From CAYMZZ01 sp046297935 (GTDB lineage: Bacteria > Bacteroidota > Bacteroidia > Chitinophagales > Chitinophagaceae): a stretch of DNA of 64,000 nucleotides. The DNA lies in NCBI GenBank assembly GCA_046297935.1, contig JBKBHA010000003.1, forward strand, positions 377,683 to 441,682. The letters are read 5' to 3'. Positions 8,506-16,995 of the stretch are shown here, one piece after another; within the stretch, counting starts at the first letter, position 1, and the number at the start of each line of letters is the position of its first letter. The translations under genes and the position numbers were made by a program. The notes below the pieces were generated by a model that was not told where the DNA came from, did not search any database, and saw nothing but the letters and a program-made list of their open reading frames with translations.

Positions 8506-11376
8506 TCAGAAGTTGGGGCGGGGACCAGATCCTCCCGGACCACCCGGACCTCCAAAGTTTCCGCGGTTACCGCCTTGGCGGCTGGGGCTTGCTTTTCCAA
8601 AATTCTTCAGGCTATAAGTAAAAGTTAGCATAAAGTACTGTTGTAATACGGTATTGCGCTCATCTACAATATCCAGACCGCTAACCGTACGGGTCACGCT
8701 TTGGTTTTGCTTCAACAAATCAAATACCGAGGCTTTCAATTCACCGCGATTGTTCTTCAACATCTTTTTGCCGATAGCCATGTTCCATAACCAGAAACTG
8801 GGATTGTAACCAGCCGTAAGACCTGAATAAGATTGATTGGTCAGGTCATTCTGCAGGAACCAGCCCGATTTACTCAGGAGGTTGAACTGAATGCCGGCAG
8901 CCTGGTTCACAAAGTTTTGGTTCAGCTGCGGCTGTTGTTTATTGCGGGCCCGATTAAAGTTGGCGTTGTAAGAAATAGTAAAGTCGATATACTCACTCAC
9001 GTTGCTGGCAATAACGGCACCTGCTGTATAATTGAACACCTCCGTTTTGGTCTTGATATTATTCGACAAACCGGGTGTGCTCGAATAGGTAACTCCGGCG
9101 TTAAGGTTGACATTTGACTTGATGGCTTTAATAGGCTGGCCGAAAGTGAAGAAGGATCGTGCGCTCCAGAATCCGTCGAGATTGACCGGTTTGGTCAGCT
9201 GCGAGCCCCGATAAAGAATGATGCCGGGTGCCAGCACAGAATCCTGAAAAGCAGTGTAGATCGCGTTGGTTACATAGTCACTCGCCTTCTGCAAATAGAA
9301 GTTAGCAAAAAAGCTTTGCCCCAGTCGGGTGTTGGTAAATGTATAGCGACCACCAAGAGTATGATTGTACTGTTGTTCCAGATCGGCATTACCCATAGAT
9401 ATCTGGGTGGTATTACTGTTGTCGATCACATTTTGCAGCTGATTGACAGATGGAGCATTTACGTTGGCTCGATAGAACAAACGAATATTGCTTTTCGCCG
9501 ATAACTTGGCGCGCCAGAACATATTGGGCAACACATTTCGGAAGCGACGGTTGATATCATCCTGCGCAGGAAAAATCTGATCACTTTTCAACTCGGAATA
9601 CTGATAGCTTACCCCTACTGAAAAGTTCATATCGCGATCGCCAATCCGGTAAGTCAACCCTCCATTTTGCGTGTTATACGTATTATCGAAAATATTCGAC
9701 AGCGTGGGATCAAATATTGAATACTGGCCGGTAGTTTCATCAAATTGAAAAGTTTCTCTATCGGCCTTGTTGCTGGTGAACGAAGGATTATAATTTAGCT
9801 GCAAGGAACCTTTTTTTCCTACCGGCTCCGTATAAATAATGTTGGTAGAAATGGTTCTTCCTTTGGTGATATTGCTGTTATACTGCTGCAGCGTATCATT
9901 TTTACCTCCGCTGCTGAAATAGGTAGTGAAGGATTCCTGATAAGTGTCACCATCGCGATTGTTAATACTGGTATTAAGGTTAAACGATATGGTGCGGCCC
10001 TGCTTCGCAAACCGGTGGCGAAACAGTAGGTTGTTGTTGAAATTAAATCCTGTGTTGACACTATTACGCGAGTTCAGAAATTCGTTTAGCTGACCTGTTA
10101 CCAAATCATAATAACTGATCTGTTCGGTGTTTGTCAAGGCCTTGTTTTTTTGCCAGCTGATATTTGGGCTGATAATAATGCTGTTCATTGAGTCTATATC
10201 GTACTCAATCCTTGCGTTTACACGGTGGTTGTAGTTATTGGTACGGCTGGTTGTGCTTTCGTCGCGATATAGTATGCTGTCGGGCTTAGCAAGGCTCTGA
10301 CTATTGGTCAGCCGGTCGTTGGTGAGGTTGCTATTGTTGAAAAAATAGCTTCCGCTTACACGGAGTTTTGACCCCCAGCGATCTGAAAAGTTAATGCCGA
10401 TTGCATTGGTGCGGCTGATGCCATTCTGCTGACCTACGCTGAAGTTTCCACCACCTCCACCACCACCAAATCCACCGCGTCCGCCGCCGCCCCGGCCACC
10501 ACCGCTGCTCGTGAGGCCCAGCAGATCCTGACTGGCAAAATTTTGTTGGTTGATATTGTTGGTGAGGCCTACCAGCGACAGGCGACGGTCTTTTTTGAAG
10601 AAGCTCATGTTGCCGCCGGCCTGGTAACGATCGTCGGTACCATAACCTGCAAACAAGCGCCCAAACTGGCCATTTTGCATGCCCGACTTTGTGACGATAT
10701 TGATAGCTTTCTGCGAGTTGCCGTCGTCGACACCTGTAAACTGGGCCTGATCGCTCAGCCTGTCAAATACCTGTATTTTATCTACAATCTCTGCGGGCAG
10801 GTTACGTAAAGCAGCCGATGCGTCGTCGCCAAAAAAATCACGGCCATCGATCGTTACTTTTCGAACAGTTTCGCCCTGGGCCGTTACCGTACCGTTCCGG
10901 TCCACTGTAATTCCAGGTGCCTTTTTCACCAGGTCCTCAACCGTAGCGTCCGGATTCACTTTAAATTGGCTGGCGTTGAACTGTACGGTATCTCCTTTTT
11001 GCTGGGCAGGGGGCGTCTTGGCAGTTACCACAACATCCTGCATCACTGTGGCAACTTTTGGTATAAACATGGTAGCCAGGTCTAAATCGGGAATGCTATC
11101 GCTAATAGTGGCCACCTGCCGATAAGCCTCGTATCCAATAGAGGCTACACGCACGAAATAAGTTCCAAACGACAGGCCGCTGAATGCAAATTTGCCCGCG
11201 CTGTCGGCTACCGCTCTGGTGATTTTGCTGCTGTCATTCGCTGGCGAAAGGCTCACCGTGGCGCCAGCCAGTGGCTTGCTGTCAACAAGGTCTACTAATT
11301 TTCCTTTAATGGTTTGAGAATGAGAGGTTAGTATAAATCCAATTCCCATCAACGTCAAGAGTAACTTTTGCTTCAT
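8506..11376 (-). CDS. TonB-dependent receptor-like outer membrane beta-barrel protein (first of three)
   Basis: The ATG at 11376 begins a signal peptide ending TSHSQ; the TTG at 11385 is weaker. Order of domains in about 956 residues: carboxypeptidase-regulatory-like beta-sandwich (about 22-100: IKGKLVDLVDSKPLAGATVSL), plug domain (about 115-220: DVVVTAKTP, VEDLVKKAPGITVDRNGTV, VTIDGRDFFG), then a long barrel of the OMP_b-brl_3 kind. A Gly-rich loop follows the first barrel strands and a second Gly/Pro/Arg-rich stretch ends the protein. It is not SusC-like and has no SusD partner. The sigma factor gene follows directly. Confidence 0.9.
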   Translation of the reverse strand: MKQKLLLTLMGIGFILTSHSQTIKGKLVDLVDSKPLAGATVSLSPANDSSKITRAVADSAGKFAFSGLSFGTYFVRVASIGYEAYRQVATISDSIPDLDLATMFIPKVATVMQDVVVTAKTPPAQQKGDTVQFNASQFKVNPDATVEDLVKKAPGITVDRNGTVTAQGETVRKVTIDGRDFFGDDASAALRNLPAEIVDKIQVFDRLSDQAQFTGVDDGNSQKAINIVTKSGMQNGQFGRLFAGYGTDDRYQAGGNMSFFKKDRRLSLVGLTNNINQQNFASQDLLGLTSSGGGRGGGGRGGFGGGGGGGNFSVGQQNGISRTNAIGINFSDRWGSKLRVSGSYFFNNSNLTNDRLTNSQSLAKPDSILYRDESTTSRTNNYNHRVNARIEYDIDSMNSIIISPNISWQKNKALTNTEQISYYDLVTGQLNEFLNSRNSVNTGFNFNNNLLFRHRFAKQGRTISFNLNTSINNRDGDTYQESFTTYFSSGGKNDTLQQYNSNITKGRTISTNIIYTEPVGKKGSLQLNYNPSFTSNKADRETFQFDETTGQYSIFDPTLSNIFDNTYNTQNGGLTYRIGDRDMNFSVGVSYQYSELKSDQIFPAQDDINRRFRNVLPNMFWRAKLSAKSNIRLFYRANVNAPSVNQLQNVIDNSNTTQISMGNADLEQQYNHTLGGRYTFTNTRLGQSFFANFYLQKASDYVTNAIYTAFQDSVLAPGIILYRGSQLTKPVNLDGFWSARSFFTFGQPIKAIKSNVNLNAGVTYSSTPGLSNNIKTKTEVFNYTAGAVIASNVSEYIDFTISYNANFNRARNKQQPQLNQNFVNQAAGIQFNLLSKSGWFLQNDLTNQSYSGLTAGYNPSFWLWNMAIGKKMLKNNRGELKASVFDLLKQNQSVTRTVSGLDIVDERNTVLQQYFMLTFTYSLKNFGKASPSRQGGNRGNFGGPGGPGGSGPRPNF

Positions 11377-11522
11377 ATCTTTCAATTACACCGAATAAGA
11401 CGCCCGATGTGGTAATAACCTTCGGAACAATTGTTAAATCAGGCTACCTCGACGCGGGGCATACCGGTTCCCGTTTTCTGATTTTAACCTATCTTGCGCC
11501 TCTTAAAATCTTATTATACAGT

Positions 11523-12164
11523 ATGGAATACAGTAAGCTGGTAGCAGTAACAGGTTTGCCGGGTTTGTTTGAGCTTCTCAATAGCAAGAGCGATGGGGCC
11601 ATTGTGAGATCAATCGACGACAACAGTACCCGTTTCGCCTCCTCCCGTAAGCACCAGTTCTCACATCTGGAGAGCATTGAAGTGTACACGGTTCGCGAAA
11701 ATGTGAATCTGGTTGAAATTTTTCAGGCCATGGATAAAGCAGGCGAAACGCTGCCTGATACCAAAGATGCAGGTCAATTGCATGCTTACTTTTCAAAAGT
11801 GTTTCCCGACCTCGATTTTGATCGCGTTTACAACAGCGACCTGAAAAAAATGGTGAAATGGTTTGAGCAACTGAAAAAGAAAAATATCGAGATCAAGCTG
11901 ACTGAAGTACCGGTAGAAGAAGAACCAGCGGAAGAGCCCGCTCCTGTGGTAGAAAAAGAAAAGCCCGCGAAAAAAGCAGCCAAAAAAGAAGAAACGGAAA
12001 GCGCAGAAGATAAGCCAGCCAAAAAAACAGCGGTAAAGAAGACAAAAAAGGAAAAAGAAGAAAAAGCTCCAAAAGCGGAAAAAGAAAAGCCCGCGAAAAA
12101 ATCGGCGGCAAAAGAAGAAAAAGAAGAAGCTCCCAAGAAAAAGGCTGCCCCCAAAAAAAAGTAA
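11523..12164 (+). CDS. DUF5606 protein with a lysine/alanine-rich tail
   Basis: The ATG at 11523 starts MEYSKLVAVTGLPGLFELL, the standard DUF5606 beginning; open frame upstream to 11409 is not needed. Residues 1-125 form the DUF5606 core (VAVTGLPGLFELL, REN-NLVEIFQAMD, FPDLDFDRVYNSDLKKMVKWF). Residues 126-213 are low complexity, made of KPAKKAA, KKEE and PKKK blocks like an H1-type histone tail. The function is unknown. The basic tail suggests RNA or DNA binding, as an inference. A terminator follows the stop. Confidence 0.82.
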   Translation: MEYSKLVAVTGLPGLFELLNSKSDGAIVRSIDDNSTRFASSRKHQFSHLESIEVYTVRENVNLVEIFQAMDKAGETLPDTKDAGQLHAYFSKVFPDLDFDRVYNSDLKKMVKWFEQLKKKNIEIKLTEVPVEEEPAEEPAPVVEKEKPAKKAAKKEETESAEDKPAKKTAVKKTKKEKEEKAPKAEKEKPAKKSAAKEEKEEAPKKKAAPKKK

Positions 12165-12181
12165 TCAGTACTGATTGATGA

Positions 12182-12215
12182 AAAGGAGGAACCGCAGCTG
12201 TTCCTCCTTTCATTT
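12182..12215 (+). terminator. Terminator after the DUF5606 gene
   Basis: Arms AAAGGAGGAAC (12182-12192) and GTTCCTCCTTT (12200-12210) pair perfectly over 11 bp with a 7-nt loop, followed by a T-rich stretch. Confidence 0.8.
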
Positions 12216-12242
12216 TATAACCCTACCTAAATCAGCATTCCC

Positions 12243-13970
12243 ATGGAAATGACAGCGGATATTAAAAAGTTACCCCGACATTATGTGCCCGCCAACTTCA
12301 ACATCGGCGATTGGGCATCTTTGGAACCTTTTTTTAAAGAATTGCTGGACCGCCCGATCGAAAATTCGCAGGAGCTGCAACAATGGTTGCGTGATATGAG
12401 CGAGCTGGAAGCGATAGTGAACGAAGATGCCTGCTGGAGGCAAATTCGTATGACCTGCGACACGGAAAATAAGGAACTGGAAGAGGCATTCAACTTTTTC
12501 ATGCTCGAAATTCAGCCAAAGCTGCAACCCTACGCGGATAAGTTGAATCGCAAACTGGTGGAATCTCCATTTACCAAAGAGCTGGATCAACAACAGTTTT
12601 TCACTTATATCCGCAATGTTCGCAAAAACATCGATCTTTTTCGGGAAGCAAATATTCCCCTTCAGGCTGCTTTGAATGTAGACTCGCAGAAATTTGGTGC
12701 TATTGCCGGCAAGATGACCGTGGAAGTAAACGGACAGGAGTTCACCCTGCAACAGGCTGCAAAGTTCCTGGAGGACCCCGACCGCAACGTTCGCGAATCT
12801 GTTTATCGCAAGATCGCAGAGCGACGTCTGCAGGATAAAGATGCACTGAACCAATTGTTTACTGATCTGCTTCAAAAAAGAAACCAGGTAGCCATTAACG
12901 CGGGTTTTGCCAATTATCGCGACTACCGGTTTTTGGAACTAGGCAGGTTTGACTATACAAAAGATGATTGCCGGCAATTTCATGAAGCGGTAAAACTGCA
13001 TGTCATGCCGCTGGTTGATCAGCTTTATGCCGCCAAACGCGAACGCCTGGGCCTGGATCAGTTGCGTCCCTGGGATACTGAAGCGGAGCCAGCCGGTATT
13101 GAACCACTTCGACCATTTAAAAATGGTGAAGAACTGATTGAAAAGACGATAGCCTGCTTCCGTGAGCTGAAACCATTTTTCGCAGATTGCTTACAAAAGA
13201 TGAAAGAAATGGGGCATCTCGATCTGGAAAGCCGTAAAGGAAAAGCTCCTGGTGGGTACAATTGCCCTCTTGCCGAATCTGGCGCGCCATTTATTTTTAT
13301 GAACGCGGCTGGTCAGCTTGATGATGTAACGACTATGGTTCACGAAGGCGGCCATGCCATTCATAGTTTTTTAACCCACCCACTCGAACTACATGGCTTT
13401 AAGGAATACCCAACAGAAATTGCCGAAGTGGCCAGCATGAGTATGGAGCTGTTCAGCATGGATCACTGGCAGGTCTTTTTCGATAATGCCGATGAACTAC
13501 GTCGTGCTAAAGAACAACAACTGGAACGGGTTATTACAATTTTCCCCTGGATTGCAACCATCGATAAATTTCAACACTGGATTTATGAAAATCCGCAACA
13601 CACACTCGAAGAAAGAAGTAAGGTATGGGTGCAGATACTGAATGAATTTACTTCAACAGAACTGGATGTTTCAGGGTTGGATGCCTATCGGGAATTCGGC
13701 TGGCAACGGCAGCTTCACCTTTTTGAGGTACCTTTTTATTATATCGAATACGGAATTGCGCAATTGGGTGCCATCGGCTTGTGGCAGCAATTCAAACAGA
13801 ATCCCGAACTGGCTGTGAGTCATTATATCAAGGCGCTTAGCCTCGGTGGCATGCGTAGTTTGCCTGAATTATTTTCGGCGGCCGGACTCAAATTCGACTT
13901 TTCGCCCCAGTATATCAGTGGGTTAATGCAGTTCGTACACAAGGAGCTGAATAGCCTGTCTGCACACTAA
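12243..13970 (+). CDS. pepF: M3 family oligoendopeptidase (PepF-like)
   Basis: A 575-residue cytoplasmic metallopeptidase. The zinc motif HEGGH (about residues 367-371, in TTMVHEGGHAIHSFLTH) and the downstream Glu in PTEIAEVASMSMELF are complete. The all-helical N-terminal half includes the oligoendopeptidase F part (LFTDLLQKRNQVAINAGFANYRDYRF pattern). PYIEYGIAQLGAI-like text (YYIEYGIAQLGAIGLW) near the C-terminus is the substrate-binding Tyr region of M3 enzymes. It hydrolyses short peptides. A second ATG at 12249 is possible. The family is certain; the gene name is by similarity. Confidence 0.9.
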   Translation: MEMTADIKKLPRHYVPANFNIGDWASLEPFFKELLDRPIENSQELQQWLRDMSELEAIVNEDACWRQIRMTCDTENKELEEAFNFFMLEIQPKLQPYADKLNRKLVESPFTKELDQQQFFTYIRNVRKNIDLFREANIPLQAALNVDSQKFGAIAGKMTVEVNGQEFTLQQAAKFLEDPDRNVRESVYRKIAERRLQDKDALNQLFTDLLQKRNQVAINAGFANYRDYRFLELGRFDYTKDDCRQFHEAVKLHVMPLVDQLYAAKRERLGLDQLRPWDTEAEPAGIEPLRPFKNGEELIEKTIACFRELKPFFADCLQKMKEMGHLDLESRKGKAPGGYNCPLAESGAPFIFMNAAGQLDDVTTMVHEGGHAIHSFLTHPLELHGFKEYPTEIAEVASMSMELFSMDHWQVFFDNADELRRAKEQQLERVITIFPWIATIDKFQHWIYENPQHTLEERSKVWVQILNEFTSTELDVSGLDAYREFGWQRQLHLFEVPFYYIEYGIAQLGAIGLWQQFKQNPELAVSHYIKALSLGGMRSLPELFSAAGLKFDFSPQYISGLMQFVHKELNSLSAH

Positions 13971-14036
13971 AAAATACCCTTAAAGTGGTACAACATAAAT
14001 TCGGAAATTTCAAATATGGATATTACTTTTGATTTC

Positions 14037-14120
14037 CGATTTGAAAAGAACGAATTTAAAATAGCTACTAATCAGAGCCTTAACCTAAGTCCCCGTATGT
14101 CTATACGGGGGCTTTTTTTA
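14037..14120 (+). ncRNA. Candidate small RNA ending in a strong terminator
   Basis: No credible protein is encoded between pepF and the fur-like gene. TACTTTTG at 14024-14031 matches the Bacteroidota -7 box, and TTCG at 14000-14003 is a one-mismatch -33 box at 20-nt spacing. A transcript starting near 14037 would be about 80 nt and end at the hairpin at 14088-14113. It could equally be the 3' end of the pepF mRNA. Confidence 0.25.
14088..14120 (+). terminator. Intrinsic terminator
   Basis: Arms AGTCCCCGTAT (14088-14098) and ATACGGGGGCT (14103-14113) form an 11-bp stem with one G-T pair and a GTCT loop, followed by seven T. Confidence 0.88.
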
Positions 14121-14145
14121 TTCAACAGCTTAAGCCGGAAACAGG

Positions 14146-14580
14146 CTAGTTCTTCAATCGCTGACAGTCTTTGCAAATTCCCTTTACCAGTACATCAATT
14201 TGCTGTGTTACATACCCACGCGGCAATTTAACTTCCGGTGTCACTACGTCGTCGAGACAATAAGTAACTCCGCAACTACCGCATTCGAAATGGATATGAT
14301 GATCGTGATGATGCCCTGCTTCACAATTGTCTTTGCAAAGCGCATATAAAATGGCATTGTCGGCGGTAGGTATAGTATGAATAATTCCTTTTTCAACAAA
14401 GGCCTGCAGTGTACGATACACAGTTACCCGATCAAATCTCTCACCCGCCTTTTTTTCTATATCTCCATGCGCCAGTGCTCCTTCCTGTTCAAGAAAGAGC
14501 TGTAATATTTTCTCCCGACTGCTGGTTACGCTCAATTGATTCCGGCGCAACAAATCTCGTATGTCCGGTTTAGTTTTCAT
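14146..14580 (-). CDS. Fur-family metal-responsive repressor (Zur-like)
   Basis: A 144-residue protein from ATG 14580. The winged-helix part has TSSREKILQLFLEQEGALAHGDIEKK and FDRVTVYRTLQAFVEKGII, the FxxxTVYRxL recognition helix of Fur proteins. The dimerisation part has a His-rich metal region (GHHHDHHIHFECGSCGVTYCLDD) and two CxxC pairs, CGSC and CKDC, forming the structural zinc site. The His cluster favours zinc over iron sensing, as an inference. It overlaps the SCO gene by 11 bp and so shares its transcript, divergent from the merC gene whose promoter holds a palindromic operator candidate. Confidence 0.88.
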   Translation of the reverse strand: MKTKPDIRDLLRRNQLSVTSSREKILQLFLEQEGALAHGDIEKKAGERFDRVTVYRTLQAFVEKGIIHTIPTADNAILYALCKDNCEAGHHHDHHIHFECGSCGVTYCLDDVVTPEVKLPRGYVTQQIDVLVKGICKDCQRLKN

Positions 14581-15178
14581 CACTCAGGTTTTTTAGCATC
14601 GACTCAATTTTCTCAATCATCGAGTTTATTTCCGAAGGCTTTAGTCCGTCGTAAATACTCTTCACTTCACCCTTCTCGTTTACCAGGGCCCAAAACTGTG
14701 TATGCAAAAAATCGTCGTCGATATTTCTTAAATTATTTTTTGGATCGTCGATCGTGTAGCTCACTCTGGCCATCGTGTACAGACTGTCTTTCCTTCCTGT
14801 CAAAAACACCCATCGCTTTGTATCCACGCCCATGCTATCCGCGTAGTACTTCAGCTGCTGCACCGAATCACGGTCCGGGTCACAGGTATGTGAAAGTATC
14901 TGAAATCGCTCTTCTTTCTTAAATCGATCGTACACTTTCCTCATGTTGTTGTTCATGGTGGGGCAAATTCCAGGACAGGTAGTAAAAAAGTACTCTGCCA
15001 CATATATCTTGCCTTCCATGTCCTTATCAGTCACCCGCTGGCCGTCCTGATTGACGAACGAAAATGGCTGAACCACTGAAATCGTGTCTTTTTTTACGAT
15101 CCACCTCTTCACCACCAGAAAAAATACCAGGATCAGCACCACAAAAAACACCGTATTAATCAACGCCTTCTTTGACAT
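14570..15178 (-). CDS. SCO1/SenC family protein
   Basis: A 202-residue protein anchored by one N-terminal membrane helix (about residues 6-24). The thioredoxin-like domain carries FFTTCPGICP, giving the copper-ligand Cys at 68 and 72, and the third ligand His at about 159 in DFLHTQFW. SCO proteins deliver copper to the CuA site of cytochrome oxidase or act as thiol oxidoreductases. Lying next to a Fur-family repressor and MerC protein, it may belong to a metal-response unit rather than an oxidase assembly operon; no cox genes are in the window. Confidence 0.9.
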   Translation of the reverse strand: MSKKALINTVFFVVLILVFFLVVKRWIVKKDTISVVQPFSFVNQDGQRVTDKDMEGKIYVAEYFFTTCPGICPTMNNNMRKVYDRFKKEERFQILSHTCDPDRDSVQQLKYYADSMGVDTKRWVFLTGRKDSLYTMARVSYTIDDPKNNLRNIDDDFLHTQFWALVNEKGEVKSIYDGLKPSEINSMIEKIESMLKNLSDEN

Positions 15179-15195
15179 AGTTCACATTTAAAACG

Positions 15196-15203
15196 CAAAG
15201 TTA
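15196..15203 (-). promoter_or_regulatory. Probable -7 box for the SCO/fur operon
   Basis: On the minus strand TAACTTTG matches TAnnTTTG, 17 bp upstream of the SCO start codon. No good TTTG -33 box is seen at the usual spacing, so an activator or a weak promoter is possible. Confidence 0.45.
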
Positions 15204-15262
15204 CCAAAGCTTGTTTTGAAAAGAGGTGACTTATCACAATCACATAGAAAGCCCAGAAAGAT

Positions 15263-15293
15263 TTTGCAACATTGTTGCTTTTTGCTAATTTTG
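15263..15293 (+). promoter_or_regulatory. merC promoter with embedded palindromic operator
   Basis: TTTG at 15263-15266 and TAATTTTG at 15286-15293 are separated by 19 nt, an exact Bacteroidota promoter. The predicted start of transcription is near 15299, almost at the ATG (15302), so the mRNA would have nearly no leader. The 13-bp palindrome GCAACATTGTTGC (15266-15278) lies between the two boxes, the classical place for a repressor. The divergent Fur-family gene is the obvious candidate regulator. Confidence 0.68.
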
Positions 15294-15301
15294 TTCCCCC
15301 T

Positions 15302-15694
15302 ATGCGGATACGAATTAACTGGGATGCTTTAGGAATTACTGCTTCGGTAGCCTGTGCCATACACTGTGCTATTTTGCCACTTTTTACCTCCTTTTTGCCG
15401 CTTTTCGGTATAAATATCATCGAAAACCTGTATTTCGAAGCAGCCATGGTGGGTTTGGCCGTATTGATCGGTTCGTATAGTTTTTACCATGGCTATCGAC
15501 GGCACCACCACAGTCTGCTGCCCTTTGCCCTATTTATGGCTGGTATCCTCCTGCTGATTGCGCGGCTGTTTCTGGTTCATTTACATACCTGGATACTGGT
15601 GCCCGCAGTTGTGTTGATTGTGTGGGCTCATTTCCTGAATTACCGCCTTTGCAGGGTGCACGATCATGCCCACCACGACGATTGCCGGCACTAG
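15302..15694 (+). CDS. MerC-domain membrane protein
   Basis: From ATG 15302 the product is 130 residues. Four membrane helices are visible. The first carries ASVACAIHCAILPLF, whose Cys-Ala-Ile-His-Cys is the MerC metal motif. The C-terminus is a cytoplasmic or periplasmic metal-rich tail (CRVHDHAHHDDCRH). MerC transports mercuric ions in mer operons. Chromosomal Bacteroidota MerC proteins stand alone, so the real ion may be zinc or another soft metal (inference). The start at 15272 upstream would lie inside the promoter and is rejected. Confidence 0.85.
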   Translation: MRIRINWDALGITASVACAIHCAILPLFTSFLPLFGINIIENLYFEAAMVGLAVLIGSYSFYHGYRRHHHSLLPFALFMAGILLLIARLFLVHLHTWILVPAVVLIVWAHFLNYRLCRVHDHAHHDDCRH

Positions 15695-15727
15695 CAGTCC
15701 CATCAAATAGTTTTGCTAAATTGAGGA

Positions 15728-16159
15728 ATGCGAAAACTTAGCCTCCTCCTGCTCATTTCACTTTTTTGCATGGCACAACAGGCCAGCGCTCAGTCTGTCG
15801 ATGAAATGAAGATCCGCCAGATACTGGACCGCCAGACACGTGCCTGGAATGCAGGCGACCTCGACTTGTTCATGGCCGGCTACTGGAAAAATGATTCCCT
15901 GATGTTTATCGGCAAATCGGGCGTAACGTATGGTTGGCAGGAAACCCTGGATAATTACAAACGCGGCTATCCCGACCGCGCTGCGATGGGCGAGCTCAGT
16001 TTTCAATTACTTGAACTTCGGCCCATATCGCCCGATTGTTTTTTTGTGGTGGGGAAATGGCATTTAAAACGTAGCATCGGTGATCTCGAAGGGCATTACA
16101 CCCTGCTTTGGAAAAAAATCAAAGGAGAGTGGCTGATAGTAGCCGATCATAGTTCGTGA
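15728..16159 (+). CDS. Secreted DUF4440/SnoaL-like protein
   Basis: A 143-residue protein, ATG preceded by GAGGA, with a signal peptide ending QASAQ. The mature part is an NTF2-like domain: IRQILDRQTRAWNAGDLDLFMAGYW, then LMFIGKSGVTYGWQETLDNYKRGYP and a final strand ending LWKKIKGEWLIVADHSS. This is the DUF4440 pattern. The fold holds small-molecule binding proteins and enzymes; the function here is unknown. It begins 33 bp after merC and may be read through from it. Confidence 0.83.
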   Translation: MRKLSLLLLISLFCMAQQASAQSVDEMKIRQILDRQTRAWNAGDLDLFMAGYWKNDSLMFIGKSGVTYGWQETLDNYKRGYPDRAAMGELSFQLLELRPISPDCFFVVGKWHLKRSIGDLEGHYTLLWKKIKGEWLIVADHSS

Positions 16160-16403
16160 GAGAGTGGGTTTAGTGAATATAAGTGACAACACGCTCAGAT
16201 GTTTCTCTACCCGCTTTGTGGAGTGGGTTTTGTGTGAGATGTTTGTCACCATACCTCGTAGCAAGGTTCACACCCCGTCTTCGACGGTGTGCCGCAAGGC
16301 GTTTCCGTTGCCCGGCAAATTCAACTGCTTCCTGTGCAAATATCCTTTTGAACAGTCCAGGTTGTTCCCATACCTACATTAAACCTGCACGTCGACCTGA
16401 AAG

Positions 16404-16895
16404 TCACTTATTACCTTTCTGATTGTCATCCAAAATAACGGCCACCAAATCAACCTCAACTTTGGCCTCCGCTTCATACAATCTACTAATCTGCACCCAG
16501 GTGGCAGCCGGAAAATCACCTTTATAAAATTCACGCCTCGCCTCGTTGTGCTTTTTCATTTCCTCAATATCCGTAGTATAAAGAGTCTCTTTTACCACGT
16601 TGTGTGAAGTGGCACCATACGCATTCAAACTTTTTTCCAGCGCCTGATACAACCTCGAAATGGCTTCGTAGCTTATATCGTTCGTGGGCACACCTGATAT
16701 ATAAATGGTGTTGCCCACCTTAACAACCTGCGCATAACCAGCAGTTTCATCTTGCTTCGCCTGCTGGTCCCAATGCCATTTTTCCTTTACAATTTTTGGT
16801 TTAGGGCTTGATTCCGGCTTGCTGTCGGCTTCCGACTTACAACCAGTTATCATTAAGATGATGGCCGCGGTTGTGGGCAAAATAGCGTGTCGCAT
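16404..16895 (-). CDS. RidA-family lipoprotein
   Basis: A 163-residue protein with a lipobox (MITGC, Cys at about residue 19), so it should be lipid-anchored. A Pro/Ser/Lys-rich linker leads to a RidA/YjgF fold: GYAQVVKVGNTIYISGVP, LYQALEKSLNAYGATSHNVVKETLYTTD, and FPAATWVQISRLYEAEAKVEVDLVAVI. Cytoplasmic RidA deaminates enamine/imine intermediates using an Arg in the C-terminal motif. Here the usual R-x-(A/C)-V-x-V-A-x-LP region is changed (no Arg before VQISRL), so deaminase activity is doubtful. An extracytoplasmic member is uncommon. Confidence 0.82.
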   Translation of the reverse strand: MRHAILPTTAAIILMITGCKSEADSKPESSPKPKIVKEKWHWDQQAKQDETAGYAQVVKVGNTIYISGVPTNDISYEAISRLYQALEKSLNAYGATSHNVVKETLYTTDIEEMKKHNEARREFYKGDFPAATWVQISRLYEAEAKVEVDLVAVILDDNQKGNK

Positions 16896-16995
16896 GATGC
16901 GTAAATTGGTTCGTAATCTTTTATGTGGGGATATCCCGGGTAAGTTCGCCTCACTGGGATAATGCGTTCTTTTACTCCTTACTCAAATGAAATGC

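Noticed and set aside
8451..8600. N-terminal extension of the sigma factor to the ATG at 8600
   Set aside because: It lies within the receptor gene on the same strand in another frame and shows no sigma-like residues; the TTG at 8450 gives normal length.
14016..14231. 71-codon plus-strand frame after pepF
   Set aside because: It runs straight through a strong terminator and antisense to the fur-like gene.
16160..16403. Possible small gene in the 240-bp gap after the DUF4440 gene
   Set aside because: Two overlapping frames are open but neither has a good start, bias or recognisable domain; I see nothing firm here.
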